Assembly (NCBI GenBank): GCA_947471695.1
Contig: CANIWY010000065.1
Span: 1-5,527 of the forward strand
Direction: 5' to 3'
From: Nitrosomonadaceae bacterium
Lineage (GTDB): Bacteria; Pseudomonadota; Gammaproteobacteria; Burkholderiales; Nitrosomonadaceae
DNA length: 5,527 bases
Below are positions 1 through 5,527 of the stretch, one piece after another (position 1 is the first letter of the stretch; every line of letters begins with the position of its first letter). The notes below the pieces were generated by a model, which saw nothing but the letters and a program-made list of their open reading frames with translations, had not been told where the DNA came from and did no database searches. Made by a program: the position numbers and the translations under genes.

Positions 1-27
1 CACGTTCGAATCGTGTTGGGCGCGCCA
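1..27 (+). tRNA. 3' end of a tRNA, probably tRNA-Arg (partial)
   Basis: Only the last part of this tRNA lies in the window. Visible are the T arm, with the loop TTCGAAT at 5-11 between CACG (1-4) and CGTGT (12-16), then the 3' acceptor strand TGGGCGC (17-23), a G discriminator at 24 and an encoded CCA at 25-27. The acceptor implied on the missing 5' side is GCGCCCA. A GCGCCC acceptor with discriminator G is what gammaproteobacterial tRNA-Arg genes of the CCG and UCU types carry, so tRNA-Arg is the best guess. The anticodon is outside the window, so the isotype is inference. It converges on tRNA-Val. Confidence 0.75.
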
Positions 28-140
28 AAGCTCAGACCGGTTATTACTCCGGGCCTTCATGAGCCCTTCACCGCCAGACACCCATCTTACTTTTAAAACT
101 CTAACATCGCGTGCGCACAAGCCCTTCAACCAACATATCT

Positions 141-217
141 TGGTAGGCGCGATTGGACTCGAACCAACGACCCCCACCATGTCAAGGTGGTGCTCTAACC
201 AGCTGAGCTACGCGCCT
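141..217 (-). tRNA. tRNA-Val (anticodon GAC)
   Basis: A complete 77-nt cloverleaf is readable on the minus strand. The 7-bp acceptor stem is AGGCGCG (217-211) paired with CGCGCCT (151-145), followed by discriminator A (144) and an encoded CCA (143-141). The D arm is GCTC/GAGC. The anticodon stem CCACC/GGTGG encloses the loop TTGACAT, giving anticodon GAC at 183-181. The T arm is GTTGG-TTCGAGT-CCAAT with a G-T wobble at its base. The body from D arm to T arm closely matches E. coli tRNA-Val(GAC), which reads GUC and GUU codons; only the acceptor stem differs clearly. A sigma70-type promoter lies just upstream. Confidence 0.97.
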
Positions 218-228
218 AAGAATTTCTA

Positions 229-257
229 ATTTTAACTGAAACGGCACAGGGCTTCAA
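229..257 (-). promoter_or_regulatory. sigma70-type promoter for tRNA-Val
   Basis: On the minus strand, TTGAAG (257-252) is a -35 box matching TTGACA at 4 of 6 positions. After a 17-nt spacer comes TAAAAT (234-229), a -10 box matching TATAAT at 5 of 6. Transcription would start near 222, leaving a leader of about 5 nt before the tRNA 5' end at 217, a usual layout for tRNA genes. A second TATAAT also reads on this strand at 263-258, but it has no matching -35 box. Confidence 0.6.
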
Positions 258-265
258 ATTATAAT
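236..265 (+). promoter_or_regulatory. candidate promoter for the pseudouridine synthase gene
   Basis: A perfect -10 hexamer TATAAT lies at 260-265. The best -35 candidate is CTGAAA at 236-241 (4 of 6 matches, 18-nt spacer). Transcription would start near 272, giving a leader of about 49 nt before the ATG at 321. The box set is interleaved with the divergent tRNA-Val promoter, so the two polymerases would compete for nearly the same DNA. The strength of the -10 box is the main support; the -35 box is weak. Confidence 0.45.
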
Positions 266-320
266 ACCTGGTCGTAATACAAGATAATGATGCACAAATC
301 CAGACTGCCACGTCAAATTT

Positions 321-1052
321 ATGGAAAAGATCCGTCTATCTAAAATCATGTCAGAACAAGGACTTTGCTCACGCAGAGAGGCAGATGGCTACATCGAGCA
401 GGGTTTGGTATTTGTAGATGGAGACCGCATCACTGAGCTCGGCACAAAGGTTTATCCCACTCAAAAAATTAAACTCGATAAAGCTGCCCAAGCGCAGCAA
501 CTTGGTCAGGTGACGATACTACTGAATAAGCCGATTGGGTTCGTATCAGGACAGCCCGAACCCGGTTACCAACCAGCGATTACCCTAATTAACCAAGAAT
601 CCCGTTTTCAGGAGAGCCAGTCATCGCTCAGATTTAGTCCGATGCACTTAAAGGGCTTGGCCCCAGCGGGGAGGCTAGACATCGACTCTCAAGGCTTGCT
701 GGTACTAACACAAGATGGCCGCATTGCTAAACAGCTCATTGGCGCAGATTCTGAGATTGAAAAGGAATACCTGGTGCGGGTTCAGGGGACGCTCTCAAAG
801 CAACAACTGGGGCTATTAAATCATGGCCTGAGTCTGGACGGGGAGACGCTAAAACTTGCTCAAGTGAGCTGGCAGAATCAGGATCAGCTACGGTTCATTC
901 TGCGTGAAGGTAAAAAGCGTCAGATCAGACGTATGTGCGAACTGGTTGGGCTAAAGGTCACTGGCTTAAAACGTGTCCGTATCGGCCAAGTAAAGCTCGG
1001 TGATCTACCCACGGGGAAGTGGCGTTATCTAAGAGATAAAGAAAAGTTCTAG
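321..1052 (+). CDS. RluF-like rRNA pseudouridine synthase (RsuA/RluB/E/F family)
   Basis: This cytoplasmic enzyme should isomerise a specific uridine in rRNA to pseudouridine. The 243-residue protein starts with an S4 RNA-binding domain (about residues 3-60, with the motif GLCSRREADGYIEQG near 14-28), then the catalytic domain. NKPIGFVS (69-76) opens that domain, and GRLDIDSQGLLVLTQDG (117-133) holds the catalytic aspartate D120. EKEYLV (147-152) and KKRQIRRMCE (198-207) are the other family signatures. The DSQG after the catalytic Asp and the RQIRRMCE motif resemble E. coli RluF (23S U2604) more than RsuA, but the target base cannot be read from sequence. The loop between NKPIGFVS and GRLD is about 40 residues, longer than the roughly 23 I recall for E. 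coli RluF. The ATG lacks a clear Shine-Dalgarno, but the S4 motif begins at once, and the next Met (residue 10) would cut into that domain. The gene appears to stand alone. Confidence 0.93.
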   Translation: MEKIRLSKIMSEQGLCSRREADGYIEQGLVFVDGDRITELGTKVYPTQKIKLDKAAQAQQLGQVTILLNKPIGFVSGQPEPGYQPAITLINQESRFQESQSSLRFSPMHLKGLAPAGRLDIDSQGLLVLTQDGRIAKQLIGADSEIEKEYLVRVQGTLSKQQLGLLNHGLSLDGETLKLAQVSWQNQDQLRFILREGKKRQIRRMCELVGLKVTGLKRVRIGQVKLGDLPTGKWRYLRDKEKF

Positions 1053-1119
1053 CTCAACGGGTCGTGCACACACACCCTCATCCCGTTAGGTAAGGTAAAA
1101 TATCGAGCGAAATGAAATC

Positions 1120-1145
1120 GCATCCACCTCTATGTAAATGGATGC
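1120..1145 (+). promoter_or_regulatory. 7-bp inverted repeat in the rfbB leader
   Basis: GCATCCA (1120-1126) and TGGATGC (1139-1145) form a perfect 7-bp stem with a 12-nt loop. It ends 21 nt before the rfbB ATG and 11 nt before its Shine-Dalgarno. There is no T tract after it, so it is not a normal intrinsic terminator. It could be an operator half-site pair, an mRNA leader hairpin, or chance. The rest of the 114-bp gap (1053-1166) shows only a TAAAAT at 1096-1101 without a -35 partner. Confidence 0.3.
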
Positions 1146-1156
1146 AATACAACTTT

Positions 1157-1160
1157 AGGA
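1157..1160 (+). promoter_or_regulatory. ribosome binding site of rfbB
   Basis: AGGA lies 6 nt before the ATG at 1167. The spacing is good and supports this start, which also places the Rossmann glycine motif at the expected residues 5-12. Confidence 0.7.
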
Positions 1161-1166
1161 CTGAGA

Positions 1167-2231
1167 ATGATTCTAGTAACAGGCGGTGCTGGGTTCATCG
1201 GTGCGAATTTTGTGATGAATTGGCTTTCTCAGTCCGATGAAACAGTCGTCAATCTTGACCTGCTCACCTACGCGGGTAATTTACAGAACCTCTCTTCACT
1301 ATCAACTGATCAGCGCCACATATTCGTCCATGGCGATATCGCCGACTCGACTTTAGTAAATGGCTTACTTACTCAATACCAACCACGCGCAATCATTAAT
1401 TTTGCTGCTGAGAGCCATGTCGATCGCTCAATTCACGGTCCGGAAGATTTCATTCAAACCAACATCATCGGCACCTTCCGACTGCTAGAAGCGGTCCGTG
1501 CTTACTGGAATGGGCTAAACGAAGAGGTAAAGAAGGACTGCCGTTTCCTACACGTCTCGACCGACGAGGTTTATGGCTCACTCTCCAAAACTGAGCCCGC
1601 TTTCAGCGAGACCCACCGATATGAGCCCAATAGTCCTTACTCTGCCAGTAAGGCTGCCAGTGACCATCTGGTACGCGCCTATCACCACACCTATGGTCTG
1701 CCAACACTCACCACCAACTGCTCCAATAACTATGGGCCTTACCACTTTCCGGAGAAGCTCATCCCACTGATGATCGTCAATGCTCTTGCAGGAAAGCCCT
1801 TACCCGTATATGGGGATGGTCAGCAAATTCGAGACTGGCTATATGTCAAGGACCACTGCAGCGCCATCCGCCGTGTGCTTGCCAATGGGCGAGTGGGGGA
1901 GGTCTACAACATCGGTGGATGCAATGAAAAACCCAATATTGAGATCGTACACACCATTTGTGGATTGCTGGATGAACTCTGCCCACGATCCGATGGTAAA
2001 TCCTACCGCGAACAAGTCACCTATGTTACCGATCGACCTGGCCATGACCGCAGATATGCCATTGATGTAGGGAAGATTGAGTCTGAGCTTGGTTGGAAGC
2101 CGGATGAGACCTTTGAAACTGGCATCCGTAAAACCGTACAGTGGTATCTGGATAACCAGAGCTGGGTCAGTAATGTTCAGTCAGGCAGCTACAGGTCATG
2201 GGTCGAGAAAAATTATCAGGATCGTGACTGA
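1167..2231 (+). CDS. rfbB: dTDP-glucose 4,6-dehydratase
   Basis: Catalyses the NAD-dependent conversion of dTDP-D-glucose to dTDP-4-keto-6-deoxy-D-glucose, the second step of dTDP-L-rhamnose synthesis, in the cytoplasm. The 354 residues match the usual family length of about 355. It is an extended-SDR protein: the Rossmann motif TGGAGFIG is at 5-12, and NFAAESHVDRSI (78-89) is a family signature. The catalytic Thr-Asp-Glu sits in STDEVYG (131-137; T132, D133, E134), and the active-site pair Y158xxxK162 in YSASK. Substrate-binding blocks follow: NCSNNYGPYHFPEKLIP (184-200), RDWLYVKDH (222-230) and RPGHDRRYA (290-298). No key residue is missing. The stop TGA shares its last base with the ATG of rfbD, so the two are coupled. 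It is the first gene of the rfbBDAC operon; rmlB is a synonym. Confidence 0.98.
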   Translation: MILVTGGAGFIGANFVMNWLSQSDETVVNLDLLTYAGNLQNLSSLSTDQRHIFVHGDIADSTLVNGLLTQYQPRAIINFAAESHVDRSIHGPEDFIQTNIIGTFRLLEAVRAYWNGLNEEVKKDCRFLHVSTDEVYGSLSKTEPAFSETHRYEPNSPYSASKAASDHLVRAYHHTYGLPTLTTNCSNNYGPYHFPEKLIPLMIVNALAGKPLPVYGDGQQIRDWLYVKDHCSAIRRVLANGRVGEVYNIGGCNEKPNIEIVHTICGLLDELCPRSDGKSYREQVTYVTDRPGHDRRYAIDVGKIESELGWKPDETFETGIRKTVQWYLDNQSWVSNVQSGSYRSWVEKNYQDRD

Positions 2232-3133
2232 TGAAGATTCTGCTGTTTGGCAAGGGTGGTCAAGTCGGCTGGGAGTTACAACGCAGTCTTGCTCCGCTGG
2301 GAGAGCTGATTGCGCTGGACAGTGATAGCAAAGAACAGTGCGGCGATTTCACCCGTCTCGACTTCATTGCCGAGACCGTCCGCTCAATTGCCCCGGATGT
2401 GATCGTCAATGCCGCCGCCTATACCGCTGTCGACAAGGCCGAGAATGAACCGGAACTGGTCCATACCATTAACGCGCTGGCCCCTGGCGTCCTCGCACAG
2501 GAAGCACGAAAGCTCAATAGTTGGTTGATTCATTACTCCACCGATTACGTATTCGACGGCAGTGGTAACACGCCCTGGCTAGAAACCGATTCAACCAGAC
2601 CCTTAAATGTATATGGCTCCACCAAGCTCGCAGGTGAAGAAGCTATCCGTGTCGCAGGTTGCCACCACCTAATCTTTCGCACCAGCTGGGTCTATTCTGC
2701 ACGAGGCGGCAATTTTGCCAGGACCATGCTGCGCTTAGCGGGGGAGCGCGACCATCTGACCGTCATAGATGACCAGATTGGCGCCCCCACCGGTGCCGAC
2801 CTGCTAGCGGATATCACCTCACACGCCATTCGCACGGCCCCACAGCGACCAGAACTGTCCGGACTGTATCACCTGTCTGCCGCAGGCGAAACTTCGTGGC
2901 ACGGCTACGCTTGCTTGATACTGGATCTGGCACATCAGCGCGGAGTCAAACTCAAAGCGACTCGAGAAAATGTAACCCCAATTCAAACCAGCGCATTTTC
3001 TTCGCCCGCTAGGAGACCTCTTAACTCGCGTCTAGATACACGCAAACTGAGAGCCACCTTCGATTTGAACCTGCCTTTGTGGAAAACTGGCGTGACACGG
3101 ATGATTACCGAAATTCTCGAGGAACATTCATGA
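2231..3133 (+). CDS. rfbD: dTDP-4-dehydrorhamnose reductase
   Basis: Catalyses the last step of the pathway, the NAD(P)H-dependent reduction of dTDP-4-keto-L-rhamnose to dTDP-L-rhamnose. The 300-residue length is normal for RmlD. Visible motifs are the nucleotide-binding GKGGQVGWEL (7-16), NAAAYTAVDKAE (60-71), STDYVFDG (103-110) and the SDR catalytic pair Y128xxxK132 in YGSTK. RTSWVY (150-155), DQIGAPT (181-187) and the C-terminal PARRPLNSRLD (259-269) complete the family pattern. The start overlaps the rfbB stop by one base (TGATG), with AGGA at 2218-2221, 9 nt before the ATG. At the other end its stop overlaps the rfbA start. These junctions imply one mRNA and translational coupling. The enzyme is cytoplasmic, with no signal peptide. 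rmlD is a synonym. Confidence 0.98.
   Translation: MKILLFGKGGQVGWELQRSLAPLGELIALDSDSKEQCGDFTRLDFIAETVRSIAPDVIVNAAAYTAVDKAENEPELVHTINALAPGVLAQEARKLNSWLIHYSTDYVFDGSGNTPWLETDSTRPLNVYGSTKLAGEEAIRVAGCHHLIFRTSWVYSARGGNFARTMLRLAGERDHLTVIDDQIGAPTGADLLADITSHAIRTAPQRPELSGLYHLSAAGETSWHGYACLILDLAHQRGVKLKATRENVTPIQTSAFSSPARRPLNSRLDTRKLRATFDLNLPLWKTGVTRMITEILEEHS
3119..3124 (+). promoter_or_regulatory. ribosome binding site that fixes the rfbA start
   Basis: GAGGAA lies 5 nt before the ATG at 3130, inside the last codons of rfbD. It decides between that ATG and an in-frame upstream ATG at 3079, which has no comparable site and would add 17 residues foreign to the family. Confidence 0.8.
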
Positions 3134-4011
3134 CTCATCGTAAAGGAATCATCCTCGCCGGCGGTTCCGGTACTCGTCTCTATCCCGTGACCAAGGTCGT
3201 CTCGAAGCAACTACTGCCCATCTACGACAAGCCGATGATCTACTATCCCCTGAGCACGTTGATGCTCGCGGGCATACAAGACATCCTCATCATCTCAACA
3301 CCACAGGACACACCACGTTTTGAGCAACTACTGGGGGACGGTAGCGATTGGGGTCTTAACCTTCAGTATGCCGTGCAACCCAGTCCGGACGGATTGGCCC
3401 AAGCATTTCTCATCGGTCGTGATTTTATCGGTCATGATCCCAGCGCACTGGTGTTAGGTGATAATATTTTCTATGGTCATGACTTGCATGTTCAACTCGA
3501 ACGAGCAATGACTGAGACTGAGGGCGCGACCATATTCGCATACCACGTGCAGGATCCGGAACGTTATGGCGTGGTCTCTTTTAATGCCCAGAACCAGGCC
3601 ACATCGCTGGAAGAGAAACCCTCTCAGGCCAAGAGCAATTACGCCGTGACCGGACTATACTTCTATGACAATCAAGTGGTTGATATCGCGGCCCATCTCA
3701 AGCCCTCGCCCCGCGGTGAATTAGAAATAACTGACCTCAACCGTATCTACCTGGAACGCAATCAACTGCGCGTAGAGATCATGGGTCGTGGTTATGCATG
3801 GCTGGATACGGGAACACACGAGAGTCTTATAGAGGCCAGCAACTTCATTGAGACCATAGAACACCGTCAAGGGCTCAAGGTCGCCTGCCCCGAAGAGATC
3901 GCTTATCGAAGGGGCTTCATCGGTGCTGAGCAGCTCGAGAAACTTGCCCAACCCCTCGCTAAGAATGGTTACGGTCAGTATCTGTTACGGTTACTGAAAG
4001 AGAGGATATAG
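3130..4011 (+). CDS. rfbA: glucose-1-phosphate thymidylyltransferase
   Basis: Joins glucose-1-phosphate and dTTP to give dTDP-glucose and pyrophosphate, the entry step of rhamnose synthesis and usually the one feedback-inhibited by dTDP-L-rhamnose. With the start at 3130 the protein has 293 residues, the usual RmlA length. The nucleotidyltransferase signature GGSGTRLYPVT is at 11-21, with the conserved SKQLLPIYDKPMIYYP following (25-40). LGDNIFYG (109-116) carries the metal-binding D111; EEKP (161-164) and YAWLDTGTHESL (222-233, with D226) complete the active site. The start codon overlaps the rfbD stop in ATGA (3130-3133). An ATG at 3079 in the same frame would extend the N terminus into rfbD and is rejected. 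The stop is 2 bp before the TTG of rfbC. rmlA is a synonym. Confidence 0.98.
   Translation: MTHRKGIILAGGSGTRLYPVTKVVSKQLLPIYDKPMIYYPLSTLMLAGIQDILIISTPQDTPRFEQLLGDGSDWGLNLQYAVQPSPDGLAQAFLIGRDFIGHDPSALVLGDNIFYGHDLHVQLERAMTETEGATIFAYHVQDPERYGVVSFNAQNQATSLEEKPSQAKSNYAVTGLYFYDNQVVDIAAHLKPSPRGELEITDLNRIYLERNQLRVEIMGRGYAWLDTGTHESLIEASNFIETIEHRQGLKVACPEEIAYRRGFIGAEQLEKLAQPLAKNGYGQYLLRLLKERI
4001..4006 (+). promoter_or_regulatory. ribosome binding site for the TTG start of rfbC
   Basis: AGAGGA lies 7 nt before the TTG at 4014. This strong site, at good spacing, is the main nucleotide evidence that the rare TTG codon is the true initiator of rfbC. Confidence 0.75.
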
Positions 4012-4013
4012 CC

Positions 4014-4559
4014 TTGAAGGTCACCCCTACCTCGATCCCATCTGTTCTAATCATTGAGCCCAAGGTCTTCGGTGACACTCGTGGTTTCTTTTTTGAAAGT
4101 TTTAACCAACGGGCATTCAATCGGGCCACTGGTCTTGACGTGAACTTTGTGCAAGACAATCACAGCCGCTCATCCAAGAGAGTGCTGCGCGGGCTTCACT
4201 ACCAGATCCAGCAGCCCCAGGGGAAGCTGGTGCGGGTCGTACGTGGCTCGGTATTTGATGTGACTGTGGATCTCCGAAAGTCCTCCCCCACCTTTGGACA
4301 GTGGGTGGGTATGGAACTAACCGAGGATAACCACTGTCAATTGTGGATTCCGCCGGGTTTTGCACATGGATTTTACGTTCTGAGCGATAGTGCCGACTTT
4401 TTGTATAAGACCACCGACTATTATGCCCCCGAGTTTGAATGTAGCCTCGTCTGGAACGACCCCACCATCGGAATTGTATGGCCGATCGACACGCAACCCA
4501 TCATCTCAGTTAAGGATGCGCAAGGAATGAGTCTAGCCGATGCGGCGGTATTCGCATGA
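4014..4559 (+). CDS. rfbC: dTDP-4-dehydrorhamnose 3,5-epimerase
   Basis: Inverts C3 and C5 of dTDP-4-keto-6-deoxy-D-glucose to give the L-sugar that RfbD reduces. The 181-residue length is typical of RmlC, a cupin-fold dimer. Motifs are DTRGFFFESF (21-30), QDNHSRS (47-53), RGLHYQ (59-64, with catalytic H62), KLVRVVRGSVFDVTVDLR (71-88), WIPPGFAHGF (111-120) and LYKTTDYYAPE (130-140), which contains the conserved active-site tyrosine region. The start is TTG, 2 bp after the rfbA stop. It is chosen because the resulting N terminus MKVTPTSIP is the family's own and a good ribosome site precedes it. TTG may lower translation relative to its neighbours, though coupling to rfbA would partly offset that. 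It is the last gene of the rhamnose pathway. rmlC is a synonym. Confidence 0.97.
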   Translation: MKVTPTSIPSVLIIEPKVFGDTRGFFFESFNQRAFNRATGLDVNFVQDNHSRSSKRVLRGLHYQIQQPQGKLVRVVRGSVFDVTVDLRKSSPTFGQWVGMELTEDNHCQLWIPPGFAHGFYVLSDSADFLYKTTDYYAPEFECSLVWNDPTIGIVWPIDTQPIISVKDAQGMSLADAAVFA

Positions 4560-4657
4560 TTCTCCATCGCATACAAACGGGCAGACTGGTCGCCATCGCA
4601 GAAAATGCTCGGCACTCACAAACTTTTATTCTTAGTAATTTGGATGGTCTAATCTAG
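4556..4657 (+). CDS. possible 33-residue ORF after rfbC, unknown
   Basis: The ATG overlaps the rfbC stop in ATGA (4556-4559), the same coupling layout seen between rfbD and rfbA. The frame stays open for 33 codons and ends in TAG at 4655. The peptide begins MILHRIQTGRLVAIAENARH and ends SNLDGLI; it is mixed hydrophobic and charged with no signal or membrane segment, and I do not recognise it. No good Shine-Dalgarno precedes it, though coupled genes can do without. It is in the same frame as the following desaturase, one stop codon and one AAC away. It may be a real short coupled peptide, a remnant of an upstream extension of the desaturase frame, or chance in an otherwise empty 101-bp gap. 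Confidence 0.2.
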   Translation: MILHRIQTGRLVAIAENARHSQTFILSNLDGLI

Positions 4658-4660
4658 AAC

Positions 4661-5527
4661 ATGCAACAACAGCAATCACAAAATTATGATCCCTCTGATC
4701 TGGGTGATGACAGACCGGCCACCGATGGGACTCGACACGTGACGGGTGCCACTGTCACCAAAGAATTCCCACTTCGAGAAGCGCATGAACTGGTTCGAGA
4801 TCTGATGACACCCAACCCTTGGATCTACTGGACAGACTTTTTATTTCATATCACGCTCGGCTGGTCGGCCTTTATAACCGCCCTTTACACCCCCCTCTTT
4901 TCCATCTGGCAAGTCCTTTCGTATGTGATTGCAACACTTGCACTTTACCGCGCAGTAATTTTTGTTCACGAACTAGCACACCTGAAGAAAGGGACATTCC
5001 AAACCTTCCGGCTGGTCTGGAACCTCATCTGCGGCATCCCATTGTTAGTTCCATCCTTTACCTATGACGGCGTTCATAATGACCATCATAAGCCCGATAT
5101 CTATGGCACTAGCAGGGATGGCGAGTATGTCCCCTTCGCCACTCTAAAACCGATCGAGATGGTCAGCTATGTAGTACTTTCGTTCGCTTTGCCGTTGGTT
5201 TTTATCGGCCGATTTCTGCTGCTAACACCGCTATCTTATCTAGTCCCTCCCCTGCGTAAATTTGTTTGGGAGCGGGCATCCTCTCTTACGATTGATATAA
5301 ATTACAAACGTGCAGAAAATGCCATCCGCAATGACAAGAACTGGCGACTGCAGGAGCTCGGTACCTTCCTGTTCTCGGTTGGCATCATTACCTGCATCGC
5401 GCTGGGTATCCTACCCTACCAAGCGCTGATACTTTGGTACCTGATCGGGATGTCCATTTTCTTTCTCAACTCGCTTCGCACCCTAGCCGCTCATGCCTAC
5501 CGCAACCCCGGTGAGCACAGGATGGAA
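4661..5527 (+). CDS. membrane fatty acid desaturase (3' end outside window)
   Basis: A di-iron integral membrane desaturase, expected to introduce a double bond into an acyl chain in the inner membrane using oxygen and an electron donor. The 289 codons present run off the right edge. Histidine box 1 is HELAH (103-107) and box 2 is HNDHH (139-143). The third box usually lies near the C terminus and is beyond the window. Hydrophobic stretches are at about 62-80, 83-101, 119-131, 168-189, 235-251 and 254-270. RTLAAHAYRNPGE (273-285) resembles the conserved region that precedes the third box in bacterial desaturases. The first 48 residues are hydrophilic and start with a Gln-rich tract. The ATG at 4661 directly follows an in-frame TAG and has no clear Shine-Dalgarno; a GTG at 4739 or the ATG at 4805 are alternatives. 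The substrate (phospholipid acyl chain, free lipid or other) cannot be told. It follows rfbC on the same strand with no visible terminator, so co-transcription is possible. Confidence 0.88.
   Translation, partial: MQQQQSQNYDPSDLGDDRPATDGTRHVTGATVTKEFPLREAHELVRDLMTPNPWIYWTDFLFHITLGWSAFITALYTPLFSIWQVLSYVIATLALYRAVIFVHELAHLKKGTFQTFRLVWNLICGIPLLVPSFTYDGVHNDHHKPDIYGTSRDGEYVPFATLKPIEMVSYVVLSFALPLVFIGRFLLLTPLSYLVPPLRKFVWERASSLTIDINYKRAENAIRNDKNWRLQELGTFLFSVGIITCIALGILPYQALILWYLIGMSIFFLNSLRTLAAHAYRNPGEHRME

Noticed and set aside
28..140. Possible small RNA or terminator between the two tRNAs
   Set aside because: Only a 4-bp GGGC/GCCC stem and the palindromes GTGCGCAC and TTTTAAAA are seen. None forms a stable hairpin followed by a T run.
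1056..1087. Inverted repeat AACGGG/CCCGTT after the pseudouridine synthase, as a possible terminator
   Set aside because: The stem is only 6 bp with a 20-nt loop and no T tract follows, so it is not a convincing intrinsic terminator on either strand.
1096..1101. TAAAAT as a -10 box for the rfbB operon
   Set aside because: No -35-like hexamer occurs 16-18 nt upstream and there is no extended -10 TG, so the promoter cannot be supported.
1573..2070. Open frames at 1573-1770 and 1780-2070 on the + strand and 1839-2045 on the - strand
   Set aside because: All lie inside rfbB, whose frame carries every dehydratase motif. Their translations show no domain or sensible composition.
2077..2325. 82-codon + strand frame spanning the rfbB/rfbD junction
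   Set aside because: It overlaps two certain genes whose own junction is a tight 1-bp overlap, so there is no room for another gene.
3079..3129. In-frame upstream ATG that would lengthen RfbA by 17 residues
   Set aside because: It lies inside rfbD, has no ribosome site, and the added residues do not belong to the family. The ATG at 3130 has GAGGAA at ideal spacing and gives the normal length.
2983..3210. 75-codon - strand frame over the rfbD/rfbA junction
   Set aside because: Antisense shadow of two well-supported genes with no ribosome site or recognisable motif.
3721..4615. Antisense frames at 3721-3951, 3959-4159, 4117-4365 and 4421-4615
   Set aside because: They are opposite the rfbA and rfbC coding sequence and have no features of their own.
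4819..5067. 82-codon + strand frame inside the desaturase region
   Set aside because: The other + strand frame, open from 4661 to the window end, contains both histidine boxes and the membrane segments; this one is a shadow.

Overview
This window looks like ordinary chromosomal DNA of a gammaproteobacterium, probably free-living. The grounds are a tRNA-Val(GAC) of enterobacterial type with an encoded CCA end, an RluF-like rRNA pseudouridine synthase, and a dTDP-L-rhamnose operon in the rmlBDAC order known from E. coli. No species assignment is possible from the sequence alone, and no phage, IS, CRISPR or plasmid signature is visible.

Left end (1-217): the 3' end of a tRNA, most likely tRNA-Arg, enters from the left on the + strand. 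It faces a complete tRNA-Val(GAC) on the - strand, across a gap of about 113 bp with no convincing gene or terminator. Between tRNA-Val and the next gene (218-320) lie back-to-back promoters: a good sigma70-type promoter driving the tRNA leftward and a TATAAT box driving the pseudouridine synthase rightward.

Middle (321-4559): a monocistronic-looking RsuA/RluF-family pseudouridine synthase (321-1052) is followed by a 114-bp gap holding a 7-bp hairpin. Then comes a tightly packed operon, rfbB-rfbD-rfbA-rfbC. Its junctions are a 1-bp overlap, a 4-bp ATGA overlap and a 2-bp gap, so the genes are almost certainly translationally coupled. RfbA makes dTDP-glucose from glucose-1-phosphate and dTTP, RfbB converts it to the 4-keto-6-deoxy sugar, RfbC epimerises C3 and C5, and RfbD reduces C4 to give dTDP-L-rhamnose. 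Together they form the complete four-step pathway to the rhamnose donor used for O-antigen, exopolysaccharide or glycolipids. rfbC uses a TTG start.

Right end (4556-5527): a 33-codon ORF overlaps the rfbC stop and lies in the same frame as the next gene, from which it is separated by an amber codon. That next gene (4661 to the window edge, open at its 3' end) is a membrane fatty acid desaturase with two visible histidine boxes. It is the least expected neighbour here. The window does not contain an evident new system; the points most worth following are the desaturase next to the rhamnose operon, the small in-frame ORF before it, and the extended loop in the pseudouridine synthase.
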